A stretch of DNA of 64,000 nucleotides. It comes from Catonia carolina (taxonomy: Eukaryota > Arthropoda > Insecta > Hemiptera > Achilidae). Position 1 is the stretch's first letter; each line of letters starts with the position of its first letter. Of this stretch, positions 1 to 12,087 are shown one piece after another. The DNA is taken from assembly GCA_035578175.1 (NCBI GenBank), contig JAQMRL010000044.1, forward strand, positions 310,001 to 374,000, in the 5' to 3' direction. Under the pieces are notes generated by a model, which ran no database searches, had not been told where the DNA came from, and saw only the letters and a program-made list of their open reading frames with translations. The position numbers were made by a program, and so were the translations under genes.

Positions 1-480
1 TCGCTAGACCGTATTCTCCGATTATCTTTTCTTCTTTCCCTTCTCCAACTACTGCATTCCAGTCTCTCATAACTATCAAATTTTCATCACCTTTAACGTA
101 TTTTATCACTTCATCTAATTCCTTATATACTTGTTCTATTGCTTCCTATTTATGCGAAGACTTAGGCATGTAAACCTGCACTATAGTGGTGGGCTTTGGT
201 TTCGTATCTACTCTAACCATGATAATTTTATCACTACACTGCTAGGTCACTCTATGTCCAATTTTTTTATTCATTACTATTCCCACTCCCCTTCTGCCCT
301 CCGATAGCTTTAGTGTTAATAACGCTATAATCCCCTGACCATAAGTCTTGATCATCGTCCCAACATACCTCACTAATGCCTGCAATATCTAACTTCAACC
401 TATCCATCTCCCTTTTAAATTCTCTAACCTACCAGTTTGTTTTAATCTTCTAATAATCCATGTTCCAACTCAAAGAATTT
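1..480 (-). pseudogene. Non-LTR retrotransposon endonuclease fragment
   Basis: Read on the minus strand, this stretch gives broken pieces of an APE-type endonuclease as found in CR1/L2-like elements (often annotated as craniofacial development protein 2-like). Recognisable pieces are one like 'LDIAGISEVCWDDDQ' near 340-400 and one like 'ENLIVMRDWNAVVGEG' near 45-95. Several stops and frame changes interrupt it, so it is a dead fragment. The window edge cuts it. The family call rests on motif recall only. Confidence 0.6.
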
Positions 481-1190
481 CAGAATCTTTTATCTTTTTG
501 ATGAAGTCTCCTCCGAAAGTCCTCGCCCAGAGACCCGAAAGGAGGACTAGTTTACTTTCGGAATGTTTTGCCAGAGAGGACATTATAATTTTTTTCATAT
601 TTTAAAGTTCTAGAAGTTCTTAATGTTCTTGAAGCTCGTAAAGACCTGCATATACTAAGTAAGCCTAACTAGAATCATACATGAAGGAGTTTCCCCACGA
701 TAATTCTAGTCAGACAGAAAAAGCTTAGTTTACTGTGGCTTTCAGCTTTTTGGTTGGCAGACTGAGTGCCCCAAGCCACCATCTGCCAGGGTGGGATCGG
801 CAGCCATTCCAGTTCCGTTCACCATAAGACGGTCATCGTGCTGATGAGCGGTCACACGTTTACTAACAGGCCATACAACGTGAATATATGGATAGGACAC
901 TAGCCTTTTATCCTGGCCGGTTCCCTTAAGCCTTTTGTAAAAGGAATTTAGGGGTCTCCTTCTAGTTGACGACAGAAGCCCTTTGTAGCCCAAACTAAGC
1001 TTAGCAGAAAAAATTTTAGAAATAAAAATTGTAGCTCTTTTAATTTTCAATGGCTTTTAATTATACACACGTTTGTCGTAATTTTTTGCATAAAAAGGCG
1101 CCGCAATCGGAAGGGGGGTCAAATGCATATAAAGGCGCAGCAATCTTTAAAATATTCAATTTTATTACTGATATTAAGGAGCGAAATACA
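481..1190. other. No gene recognised
   Basis: AT-rich sequence without a convincing gene. A 102-codon minus-strand open frame (742-1050) has no family I recognise and looks like chance or the untranslated part of the flanking retroelement. Confidence 0.5.
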
Positions 1191-1194
1191 AAAA

Positions 1195-2440
1195 ATGTAA
1201 CTAATAGGCGCTAAATTCAGCGCCAATCAGTGTGGGAAAACCGGTTTGAAATGAAAGTTGAAGGGTTTGTAACTTTCTAAAACTTTAATTATATACACTT
1301 TTGCCCTAAAATGCATATTAAGGGCACAAACTTGGAAAAAACTTTTATTATCACGAGAGCACAGCCTCCCAATAATTTAAGCAGACAAAAAAATTTATGG
1401 ACAAAATTTTATGGGGTTCGTTTAGGGCAGCGGTTCCCAACCCGGGGTACGCGTACCACTTGGGGGTACGCGACGAACCGGTTAGGGGTACGCCGAAAAT
1501 AAAGGGCAATGGCGAACGTTGTTTTTCTGAGTAACTTGGTGGGGTTATTGTACTGACAAGCTTAATGCAAGCCCAGATCTATGGCTTTATTTGCCTACAT
1601 TTGAACCTGATTTCAAACAATTAAGTGCAACAAAACAGCCTCAAGGGTCACACTAAAAAAGAGTTCTGAAGACGTTCCCTGGACTAATAATTTAGTTTCA
1701 ATACATCACAATTTTCATGTTGAATTTTGTATTTACAAATTTTAAAAGCATTTTGTATTCGATGTGAGTTTTTTCAAAGTTTAAAACTAACCTGTCTTGT
1801 CTTAGGTTAGAAATACTATAATATTATAACTCTGTCATTAGTATTTTGATGTAAAATTAAGACCATACAAGAAATGTTCAATTTTCAATAAAATATCTAT
1901 TTTAAATGCTTGTGTTAACTTTCATTTTCCATGGTTTAAATTTATATCTTAATCTGAACACATAATAAAACGTACAAGTGTAAGTTATATTTTGCAGTAT
2001 TTAAAAAGTAACCAACGTATACTCACAGAAAAATACCATTATGATTATAAAAAAATAAATTTACATTATGCAAAATATTTGGAAATAAATAAAAACCATA
2101 TGAAAATATGCAAAATTGATTAGAGATTAGCTAGTGATTAAATAGCCCCTACTTAGTGAAGTATAGTAGTTACAGTGATGTTACATTTTTGGGGGTACAA
2201 TTTTAGTTAAAGATTCGCCAAGGGGTACGGGAGAAAAAAAAGGTTGGGAACTGCTGGTTTAGGGTATGGCGCTTACCCTATTTTGTAGAACATAAAATGT
2301 GTAGTTAATAAAGCAGTTTAAAAAAAATCGTAAGAGCCATTTTTGAGAAAATTGCAAAAAGTGAAAAAATGCACAAATAAACTACTTTCGGTTGACCGAT
2401 TTTGATTAAAATGTTCGCGTCGGGACCCTTGGTGGTAGTA
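1195..2440 (+). repeat. Dispersed CA-repeat family, copy 1, split by a hAT element
   Basis: The parts 1195-1427 and 2265-2440 match successive parts of the ~1-kb dispersed repeat whose best copy is at 30684-31661. The left part has the stretch ending with the tract before 'ATGCATATTAAGG', and the right part has 'TATGGCGCTTACCCTATTTT' and 'GGTTGACCGATTTTGAT'. The hAT element at 1428-2256 sits between them. There is no coding capacity. Confidence 0.75.
1428..2256. mobile_element. Non-autonomous hAT-type DNA transposon with 8-bp target duplication
   Basis: The ends are inverted repeats: CAGCGGTTCCCAACC on the left and GGTTGGGAACTGCTG on the right (one mismatch in 15). The 8-bp sequence GTTTAGGG flanks it directly on both sides (1420-1427 and 2257-2264), which is the hAT signature. 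Subterminal GGGGTACGC-like repeats lie at both ends. The 829-bp body has no transposase open frame, so it must have been moved in trans. It interrupts a copy of the dispersed CA-repeat family and is therefore younger than that copy. Confidence 0.92.
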
Positions 2441-2799
2441 AACTTTTTCGATTCTGAAGACTGTTAACAAAGTGGTATGAGCGGTGAGCGGGAAACGAGT
2501 CGGTTGAAGACGACCAACGGTCAGTACCCTACATCCTTCCACCTCAAAAACAGACTAAAAAATCCAAAAAGTTAAATATTATCGATAAATAACCCATTGT
2601 CCTTGTTATCAATAAAATTTTCATTGTTAATGAATTAACTCATATTTTGTAAAATTACAGGGCACTTTTATTAATTCTCAACAAAAGAAGGTTAGAGGCG
2701 AAATGTTTCTTTCCTCAAATGATTGACATTAAATCCGAGCCACGGTAAATGCAAGACCGTAAATCGAGATCATTCTATTCTACAATAAATTTTTTGCTT

Positions 2800-2935
2800 C
2801 AGTAGTTCATCTCCATTGCTTCAAGGCGTTTGCCATTCTTATCGGACATCTCCCACACTTCTGCTCCTTATGTAGTGATACTTTCAATGCCTGCTTTATA
2901 CAACCGCCTTTTGACTTTCATGGTTGTATTATTCT
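2800..2935 (-). pseudogene. Non-LTR reverse transcriptase C-terminal fragment
   Basis: The minus-strand translation resembles the post-RT region of CR1/RTE-like elements: a 'KRRLYKAGIESITT' piece, a stop where tyrosine is usual, then 'GAEVWEMSDKNGKRLEAMEM'. The same region is better preserved at 33140-33260. It is a short, broken remnant. Confidence 0.6.
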
Positions 2936-3296
2936 GGCTAAAAATTATGAAATCATAACTTTTATGGTAGCTCTTCCTTTTTCAATACTAACTGCAATTT
3001 TGTCGCAACCCCAACGTTCGCAGACACCTGCGTCCCGCGGTAAGTATTTTTTTTAATTAATAAGCTGTTAATTTTTTTTAATACTCACTCGGTCTCTTCT
3101 ATCCTAAAAATCAAAAGGATTAACAATTAAAAAATTTCTTTGGTTTATTATAATTTGTTGGTCACATAAAATTTTATATTTTAAACTAATCAACCCAGAA
3201 GAAGTGTACAAGGTAAATGAACGACTATTAAAAACTAAAAAACTAAACTAATAAAAACTATTTGAAAAAGAAGACTAAAATTTTACGGACACCTGT
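2936..3296. other. No gene recognised
   Basis: AT-rich spacer between two retroelement fragments. I see nothing that can be supported. Confidence 0.4.
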
Positions 3297-3657
3297 ACAG
3301 AATGGATAACAACTGGTTGACAAAACAAATTTTTAAGACACAAAACAATAGATCTAAGATGTTCGATAAAAATGGTTTAAAGAAGTCCGAAAAGATATTG
3401 AGAAAACCGGAATAAACCGAGAAAACTTAATGAATCAAACCAAATTCAGACTACTAATTGCGGATTTTAAGGGCTTCCATTAAGAGCAAAACCAGAACAC
3501 CGGGTGGACAAAAGAAATGGGTTAGTGAACGAATTCTAAGAATGTGGGCTGCAAAAAGAGTTCCCAGAAACGTCTTAAGTCACCTCTTGAGGTCTGAAAT
3601 TTGTTCTATACGTAAAAAAGAATCAGCCCCGTCAGTTACAAAAAAAAGTTAAACTGT
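3297..3657 (+). pseudogene. Non-LTR retrotransposon ORF2 tail
   Basis: Broken frames match the last part of a non-LTR polyprotein, with a charged stretch then the common C-terminal motif of the type KW.ER...RMWA.KR, here 'KKWVSERILRMWAAKR'. The minus strand at 36240-36600 carries a clear second copy of the same sequence in nucleotides and frames, so this is a repeat family. There are several stops and no start. Confidence 0.55.
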
Positions 3658-3659
3658 AT

Positions 3660-4126
3660 AGCTAGGCGCCCACCTGCGGTTTTCAGCGACAGCTACAGAA
3701 AAATTGTGGTCGCAACAAAAAATGTATGCGACGAGAAAATATAAATATAAATCCAATTTCGCCATCTTTTAAGCAATTGATGACGCAGAAACAACATGTC
3801 GAGTGGATCTATTGTTGCGCTTGAAAAACAAACAGATGCAGAATTTAATAAACTTCAAGAAGATTTAAATAAGTTTTAAAAATATTAAGATTACAAAGGA
3901 GATTAAGAAGAAGATTGCACCCAAAAAAAATCTTCAAATATTAGAGTGTTTAGTAAGAACATTGATAATTTATCACTATATTACTCGTATTTTGTCTGCT
4001 TAGCATTATGAAGGTGGGTGTTTCTCAACTTCCATTATTATTATAACTCTGGGTCTAGGGGTCTAGGGCACAGTTTACAGTACCATCAGATTTTATGTCC
4101 GACATAGTGTAATATAAATTAAAAAA
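3660..4126. other. No gene recognised
   Basis: AT-rich sequence. A short open stretch after the ATG at 3796 ends within about 40 codons and has no recognisable features. Confidence 0.4.
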
Positions 4127-4807
4127 TCTGGTGTGAAACACTCACACGACTTTCTCTTGACAATTTAAATAATGAACAATGTAACAATGTTTAATTAGTA
4201 AACCATGTAAAATAAAAAACATAATATTAATCATGAGTGAATGACGCAAAATGAAAATCAACGTGTGTTCGACTTAAAAATACAGAAAATTGGTAATTGC
4301 CTCTAAAATAGGCTCTGCGGAGAAAAATGTTTGAAATGAAAGTTGTAGGTTTTTAAATGTTCTACAACTTTTATTATGTACATACACTTTTGCCCTAAAA
4401 TGCATATTAAGGCCGGAATCTTAAAAAAACCATTTCTTTCAACGAGAGCACAGCCTCCCGAAGAATTTCAACAGACATGGTGCTTATTCTATCTTGTAGA
4501 GCATAAAAAATGTAGTAAATAAGAAATTTTTTTAGAAAAATCGTAGGAGCCATTTTTGAGAAAACCGCAAAAGAGCGAAGACTTGCGCGAATAAACTTCT
4601 ACTTTTAGTTGACCGATGTTAACGAAAATGTTCGTTTCGGGCACACACACACACACACACACGCTCAGATGAATTGCTATAAGATGTTTTTTGGGTTCAG
4701 AGGGCCTGAAAACATGTGTTTCTGGTGAAAACTCGATTTCGAAAAATCAATATGAAACAGTACTTTCTTCCCTATATATTCACATAGGGATAAAGAAACT
4801 AAAAATC
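4127..4807 (+). repeat. Dispersed CA-repeat family, copy 2
   Basis: It begins with the family's usual left end 'TCTGGTGTGAAACACTCACA' and runs through all the shared blocks to a short (CA)n tract at 4642-4663 and the right-hand block ending near 'GATAAAGAAACTAAAAAT'. It is non-coding. It is shorter than copy 8 through internal deletions. Confidence 0.85.
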
Positions 4808-5236
4808 GCATTAACAGTAGCTGCTCTAAATTCACAAGAAGATACATACATGTTTGTACATTCCGTCAGTTTCATTCAAGTTTGAGATAATCTCTTTTTA
4901 AAATAAAGCAGAACTTCTGTTTTTAAATGGCTGTGATTTTCGGTTGAATGTGTTAACACTTTCATTCAAAATACACGTTTTATTTTTTGCGACTTTTCTG
5001 TCGCGCGTCAAAGTGAAAGTTCGCTAAATCTTGTATAGAAGACCAATAATTCATTTTAATTATGTAATTCATTTAATATTTAAACGTAATAAGACGAATT
5101 CTAGACTTACATTTCTGAGTGGAAACACACATGATAGAGTTGTGGTTCAACATCTCCATCACTGAAAATTTAAATAATTTTTAGTGTTTTTACTACATAA
5201 CAAATTTTACCACAAGAAGAATAAAACTGTATTATA

Positions 5237-5590
5237 ACGAGAACCCACCAGATTGGTCTTGATGTAAAATCGTCGCCGCAGATCACCTGTCTAACAGCTG
5301 ATTTTCGGAGGCGAAGGTTCTTGGTTAAAATCCTAGTATAGTACTTTTATACGGATTTGAATACGAAGTAGTGGTTTCCGGTATACTTTTATGGCTGGAG
5401 TGCAATTAACCATTCTCTCTCAGGAATGATCGGCCTGAGTCTGTACAAGACTACACCTCATTTACAAGTCGTACTCATCATCCTCATCTCATTGAGTCAC
5501 GGGGGTCCTTATGGTTCTAAACTGAACCGATTGCAACGAACATACATTAGGGTTAGGAATTACAGGATTCAAACTCACCAAGTATAATAC
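5237..5590 (+). mobile_element. tRNA-derived SINE, family A, copy 1
   Basis: The left part has Pol III promoter-like boxes: a degenerate A box in 'AGATTGGTCTTGATGT' and a B box in 'GGTTCTTGGTTAAAATCC'. A ~250-bp body follows that is shared with the copy at 17993-18368, including 'GTCTGTACAAGACTA' and 'ATTGAGTCACGGGG'. This copy is more diverged. It is not a functional tRNA gene. Confidence 0.7.
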
Positions 5591-5599
5591 ACCTTGATA

Positions 5600-6710
5600 A
5601 CATTGAAGGATGTACTGTAAAAAGAAAAAAAACAATAAATTTATCATCAACAAGCAAAGTATCTAAAAATAAAATCATAAAAATAATGTAAAACCTCGAA
5701 CCTAACGGGCATGTAGCAGTTAACTACATTCCCATTTATTTTAAAAATTTCTTAAACATCTGGTAATTAATTTTATTAGTAAATGATTTAACAAATGTAA
5801 ATGAAGTAATTACGTCATATTAAATTAAGTTATTTTTCAAAATTTCCAGTTAGTTAAGAAAAAATAAATTTAAATCTATTAACTTATTTTATATACGCAT
5901 TTTCATGACTTTGACAAGAGTAAATATTTAGTAATGTCTGTAGACAGTATTCAAATTTAATGAAAAATTTTAGACTGATTATTTTTCTGAAAGGTTTAGC
6001 AAAAATTATATTGTGCCAATATCTAAAGAGAATGTGTGTTCGGGAATTTTCGAGGAGGACCGAGATTTTAAAAATGTTAACGTAAGTAATAAGAGTAATA
6101 AATAGGGTTTCCAAGAAATAGTTATAAAACATCTTGTATAGTCAGGTAAGCTTGTCTATCGTTGTGCGGGGATTATGAAAGTAATCTCCGAACCCTAACT
6201 ATTCATGTAATTTCAATATCTGAATTAATTTAATAATATATTTTTATGTTGTAATATTTTATCTATTTATTTTATATCATTCCTAAAAATGTTGTATTTA
6301 TAAAATAATCTCTAAAATAATTAAAAATTTGCAATTGGTCAGCAATATGTTATAATCTTTTTCTGAGTTAGACCATCAAACTGAACAGATGTCTTGTTAT
6401 AAAAGTTAAATAAAAAATGAAGTTAAAAAAATTATTATCAAAGTAATTAATTTGAATAGAAATTGAGCAGAAGTGAATCAGTAGGCCTATAAAAAATTAT
6501 AATATAACATCTCATTAGAAAATACGGGATCTATTCCTTTATCTCACAAGAAATGCGATGTACTACATTTAACGTGTTATGCGGGTCTGCATTACCCCTC
6601 TTATTGAAGGCGATTATATTACATACATCTATTACTATTTATATTCAACAAATCTGGGTGGAATAATTTTTGTTTTTTAAATATTAGGCGCTCCATCCTC
6701 TTGAAAAAAA
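5600..6710. other. No gene recognised
   Basis: Very AT-rich and without a supportable open frame. The 82-codon minus frame at 5884-6132 has no recognisable family. Confidence 0.5.
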
Positions 6711-7230
6711 TCTGCTGTGAAACACTCACACAACTTTCTCTTGTCAATGCAAATAATTAACAATAAACCTAACATTAGTAATAAAACATTAAAATTAAAC
6801 ACAAAACTAACCTCAATAAACATAACCTAATTTTAATCATATAATGAAAGACGCCAAATGAAAATCAACCTCAGTTTGACTTAAAAATACGGAAAATCGC
6901 TCTTTCATGCTAAACTAGGCACTGTACAAAAAAATGCTTTAAATAAAAGTTGTAGATCTTTTAATTTCCTATAAATTTTATTATACACTTTTGTCGTTAA
7001 ATGCATACTAAGGCCGAAATCTTAAAAAAATCGATTTTTCACGTTTTTTGTGAGAAAAAAACAGAAAATTGCTAATTACCGCTAAACTAAGCGTTATACA
7101 AAAAAAATGTTTAAATAAAAGTTGTAGGATTTTAAATTCTCTACAACTTTAATTATATACATTTTTGCGGTAAAATTCATAATAAAGCCGAAATCCTACA
7201 AAAAATGTTTTTACGTAAAAACAGTTGTAA
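6711..7230 (+). repeat. Dispersed CA-repeat family, copy 3 (3'-truncated)
   Basis: It starts with the family's left end (TCTGCTGTGAAACACTCACA) and carries two successive blocks of the 'AAAGTTGTAG...CTACAACTTT' type. It stops before the (CA)n tract. It is non-coding. Confidence 0.8.
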
Positions 7231-9099
7231 CCACTTTGCACGATGTCACACCTAGACACCAAAAATATTTGCAAAACTGGCTTGTGGTTACTAGAAATAT
7301 AAGGAAAACGAAATCGTTGTTGTGATTTATAAATATGACACATAAAATAATTAGTAACAAAATTTTAATTATAACAACAAAATCAAGTAAATGTGGCGAA
7401 AATGGCAGTTAATTATTTTCAATAATTATAATAATAATATCAGTTTATAAATTTTCAAAAAAAAAAATAATAGTTAAATAATTATCCAATTAAAATATTT
7501 GATCGATCATGTACAAATAGTATAATCTTGCAAGATGTTTACTCTTTTTTTTTTAAACAGAATTAGGATCCAAAGTTTGTAATCATTTAACTAACTACCA
7601 CAAATTATTATTTTTAACCCAATTTAGGTTAAATCAGTAGGTATATTAAGCATTAAATAAGCAGAATTACTTTTTAACAATAAATTTTAAGAGAAAGAAA
7701 TATAATTTGAGAACAAATTGTATTAAAAATTTAGTTTCACAAAGAAAGTAGTTTTGCATAGATAGGTTTAAATTTTGAAAAAGAATTTGGTAAAATTCGC
7801 TAAGTCGTAGTCGGCAATAGCTCCTTTTATATAAATATTCAAAAATTTATAATAGTTTTAAAATTTAATTTTCTAGTATAATTTTGCTTAAGGTTTCAAG
7901 GTTTTAAATAATATTAATATATAATGCTGCATTACATTTAGTCTAAGTAATGTGCGTGCCGATTTATGTTAAGCCAATTCTGACATTTCTAGACCTAAAT
8001 AAACATGATATTGATTTCTAGAAGAATTCTTTCGATGGTACTTGAAGATCAAGATTAGTTTATCCCAATAAAATAAAGAAAATAATCTCATACCGTATTA
8101 GTAGATGTATACTTCCTCAAATAAAGCGAAGATCGATTTATGGATTTCGGTTTTGCAGGCTACTTTTGTTTTTGGAACAGATCAGCTGCATGTAGTAAAA
8201 TAAATGGTCCCAGACTCATTTTCAGCGTGATATTGATCTATGCATCATTATACAATTTAAAAACAATTCCATCGTCGAACACCAACTCCCAAGTTTATCA
8301 TAAGCTTCGCACAATACTCTGACATGGTACTTCCATATGTTACTTCAACATGTTACTTCAATACGTTACTTCAGTGTATTACTTCAACCCTAAGTGAAAC
8401 ACAATTCACAAGCAATTAAAATTTAACCAAACTGGAAAACCAGCGAAACAGAAGGTTTCGCTACTTCCAAAGAATTTAATTTTACAAATGAAAATAAAGT
8501 AAAATATATTATAAAGCATTATGAACATAAGAATAAAACAATTTTCTTTTTACTGGCAAAGTTTTCAATAGAATTACAAATTTTCTTTTAGTATAATTAA
8601 CAGTTAATTGTTACAAATAAATTTAGCAATTACAACATAGTTTTATCAAAAAATAAAAAAAAATACACGATCCATAACAGATCCAAGTAGAATAACGATA
8701 AAATAAAAAAATTTACAGAATCAGTTACAAACTGCCACGCCCAAAGGCATTATTACAAGTTTAAAAGAATTATAGCCGTTTCAGCTTTCCAAGGTTGTTT
8801 TGCCAGTAAAAATTTAAGAAATAATGTACGACACTTACCGAGCAATTCGGGAAAACGCAGCTAATCATAATTAATCATTTTAATTTAATTTAATGAACGT
8901 ATATTCATAGAGAGAAATTAACACAACAACATTTTATCAAACATGGCTACGAACGAAAGAATACCGGCCACGTACAAAATTCACCAAGCAGATCAGTTCA
9001 ACAAAAATCCGCAAGAGCGCAGGAGCCTACAGAGAAAACCAATATTATCGATAGAGATCGATAATCAAGAATTACAGATCGTAACCTATAGCAAAATAG
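7231..9099. other. AT-rich spacer with a short tandem repeat
   Basis: No gene can be supported. About four to five imperfect tandem copies of a ~15-bp unit containing GTTACTTCAA lie at 8326-8390. The rest is plain AT-rich sequence. Confidence 0.5.
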
Positions 9100-9355
9100 A
9101 GGTTACACAGTCTCACCAAGAATTTCAGCAAACATGGCGCCTACCCTATCTTGTAGAGCATAAAAAAATTAAGTAAATGAGGCAATTTAAATTTCGTAGG
9201 ACCAGAAAATCGCAAAAAAGTTAAAAATTACACGAATAAACTACTACTTCCGATTGACCGATTTTGATGAAAATATTCGTATCGGGTCCGGTAGTGGTAT
9301 GTAACTTAAGTTTCAAGTTTCAAGTTTGTACGATGTTTCGTTCTTGAGGTATTTT

Positions 9356-9420
<65 letters not shown>

Positions 9421-9560
9421 CCAATCGCTAAAAACATGTTTTTTGGGTTCAGGGGGTCTGAAAACGTTTAGATCCGGTGAAAACTCGATTTCAAAAAATC
9501 AACATGAAAAAAACTCTTTCCTTCCTCCATATTCATATAGGCAAGAGAAAGTAAAAATTG
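9100..9560 (+). repeat. Dispersed CA-repeat family, copy 4, with long (CA)n
   Basis: A 5'-truncated copy starting at the 'CACCAAGAATTTCAGCAAAC' block. It includes a pure (CA)n microsatellite at about 9359-9416 followed by the right-hand block ('GACCAATCGCTAAAAACATG' and after). Confidence 0.85.
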
Positions 9561-9892
9561 TTTATATGTAATTTCCATAATTTTGGGGGTGCACGTAAGG
9601 AATGAAGGGCTACACACATTTAACATTAACATCTATTACTATTTATATTCTTATAAATACAATACTATAAATATCACTTACATCTTATTGTAGAGGCCAG
9701 TAAGCAGAAATGTCTGCGAGTATTTGTTGCAATAAGTCCCGGTCACTGTGCCGTAAGTAAATACGTAATGAAATTCAATACAAAGTGTTGCCTTCAATAA
9801 AGGGGTTACGCAGACCCGCATAACACTTGCTAAATACAGTACATTTCTTTTGGAGTAACGGAATAGATCCGATAATACATAAAAAGCTGATA

Positions 9893-11150
9893 AAATCACT
9901 TACACGACTTTCTATTGCCAATATGAATAAATAAATATATATATATATATATATAATAAGTTTAATATGGGTAAACAACGTAAAATAAAAAACATTTAAC
10001 CTAATTTAATCACAAGTGGAAAATGAAAATCAACCTCTATAAAACTTAAAAGTATCACTAACTGACGCTAAACTAGGTTTTGAAGACAAAAATGTTTGAC
10101 ATAAAAGTTTTAGTTTTTGAATTTTCTAAAAAAAACTTCAATTATTATAAACATTTTTGCTGTAAATTACATTCTAAGGCCACAATCTTATCGAATCCCA
10201 TTTTTTACAGATTTTAATGAGAAAATATCGAAAATCACTCGTTGGCGCTAAACTAACAGCTGTAGGAAAATTCGCTTAAAATAAAAGTTGTAAGTTTTTT
10301 TTAATTTTCTATAACAGTACAGTAGGCTTGTACAGTAGGCTATATGCTTTTGCCTAAAATGGGCCAATAATATTATAAATAAACGGTAATTTTTCTTTTT
10401 CTTGTCCTATGCAAATGTTTAGGGAAAAAGTATTGTTTTCATGTCGATGTTTTGATATTGAATTTTCAATTCACGTTTTCAATAATTAGGCCTAGTATGC
10501 GCACGCGCGTGAGTGAACAAAATATCTCAAGAACGAAATATTGTACGAAGTTGAAACTTGGAACTTAAGTTAAGTGCCACAAAAACATCCAACACAAACA
10601 CGTTCATCAAAGTCGGTCAACCGGAAATAGTAGATTAGTCATGCGATTGTTTACTTTTTGCGGTTTTCTCAAAAATGGCTCCTACGATTTGTGTTCAAAA
10701 TCACTTCATTTACTGCATTTTTATGTTCTACAGAGTAAGCGCCATGTCTGTTGAAATAAGTGGGAGGCTGTGATCTCGCGGTAAAAAATTGGCTTTTTAA
10801 TATTGCGGCCTTATTATGCATTTTAAAACCACAATGTATATAATGAAGTAATGTATATAATGAAGGTATAGAAAATTAAAAAGCCTTCAACTTTTGTTTT
10901 TAGCATTTTTTACAATGCATTTTTTAGCATTTTATCATTTAGCTCTTAGCTTTTTTAGCATTTTTTAATATTTTTATTAGTGATCAAGATCGTTAAAAAA
11001 CGAGACTTTTATTGCGGCCTTAGTATATTATGCATTTATCGACAAAATTGTATTTAGTTTAATCATTTATTAATTATTAAACCTTAGTGATATTTTTCAT
11101 TATTTACATTGTCAAGGGAACGTCATGTGTTACTCACAGCAGATTGTTAC
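9893..11150. repeat. Two dispersed-repeat copies placed tail to tail
   Basis: Copy 5 (9893-10375, plus strand) has the left part of the family, with a (TA)n run near 9935-9955. Copy 6 (10390-11150, minus strand) reads from the family's right end back to the 'CACTCACA' left end. The arrangement is an inverted pair with a ~15-bp gap. Copy 6 has lost the (CA)n tract; a short 'GCGCACGCGCG' remains there. Confidence 0.75.
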
Positions 11151-11414
11151 CCAAATTTTTATTTACGACGTTCCCCAATTATGTTAGTTTCTTCACTCTT
11201 TCCGTCAGTTGATCGTGGGTGTACATTTGATCTTCTCGTTCGCCATTATCATAGTATATTAAACAATTAGATCATAATTTAGGCCTACTTACGTGACGTA
11301 TTGGACATTAGCTCTGTAACTTTGTGGGGCCTCTTCACCACTTTCCGAGAAGCTGTAATAATATAGAATCTTCTTTTAATAAGTAAATCATTAAAAACGA
11401 AACAATTAGCTTTA

Positions 11415-11620
11415 AAAAGGTTTCAAATATCAAATTAGTCCACGGAAAGCAAATCAACAACTTAGTGATAGAATATAAATTCCCACAAGGGGCAGTACTT
11501 GAACCTATTCTCATTTTGATTTATACCAATCATCTTTGTAAAGTTAATTTTAATGGAAAAATTGTTAAATATTACTAGAACTTTGTAGATGCTTTGAAAT
11601 GCTGTTTTCAGGATTTTCTA
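11415..11620 (+). pseudogene. Jockey-like reverse transcriptase fragment
   Basis: One frame gives 'FPQGAVLEPILILIYTNHL', matching the RT motif (G)xPQGSVLGPLLFLIYxNDL of Jockey/CR1-type elements. The following YADD box is lost to a stop. It is a degenerate remnant immediately left of the ACT/AGT satellite. Confidence 0.65.
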
Positions 11621-11729
11621 GGGAAAAGACCAGCGTGAATGCTAAAGAAGGGGACCAAAATCTTAAATGCATGGCTTACTATAAACCTTCTGATAATAAA
11701 CAGCCAGAAGGTATACTTCATTTTATGCT

Positions 11730-11785
11730 ATTTACTACTACTTCTACTTACTACCCTATTTACTACTAACACTACTACAACTACA

Positions 11786-11834
<49 letters not shown>

Positions 11835-11968
11835 GTACTACTACTACTACTATTACAGTAGTGTAGTACGACGATGTAGTAGTAGTATGGTAGTAGTTGT
11901 AGTATAGTAGTAGTAGTAGTACTACTACTACTACGACTACTACTATTAGTAGTGTAGTACGACGTTAT

Positions 11969-12000
<32 letters not shown>

Positions 12001-12083
12001 TACTACTACTACTACTACTAGTATACTACTACGACTACTACAATTAGTATTGTAGTACGACGATATAGTAGTAGTATGGTATA
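11730..12083. repeat. ACT/AGT trinucleotide satellite, first array
   Basis: Long (ACT)n runs alternate with (AGT)n runs on the same strand, so neighbouring blocks are inverted repeats of each other. A non-triplet module near 'TAGTAGTGTAGTACGACG' recurs three times. The same kind of module punctuates the larger array at 14429-15572, so the two arrays are related. Confidence 0.9.
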
Positions 12084-12087
12084 AATA

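Noticed and set aside
742..1050. 102-codon minus frame as a gene
   Set aside because: No family features and it lies among retroelement remains.
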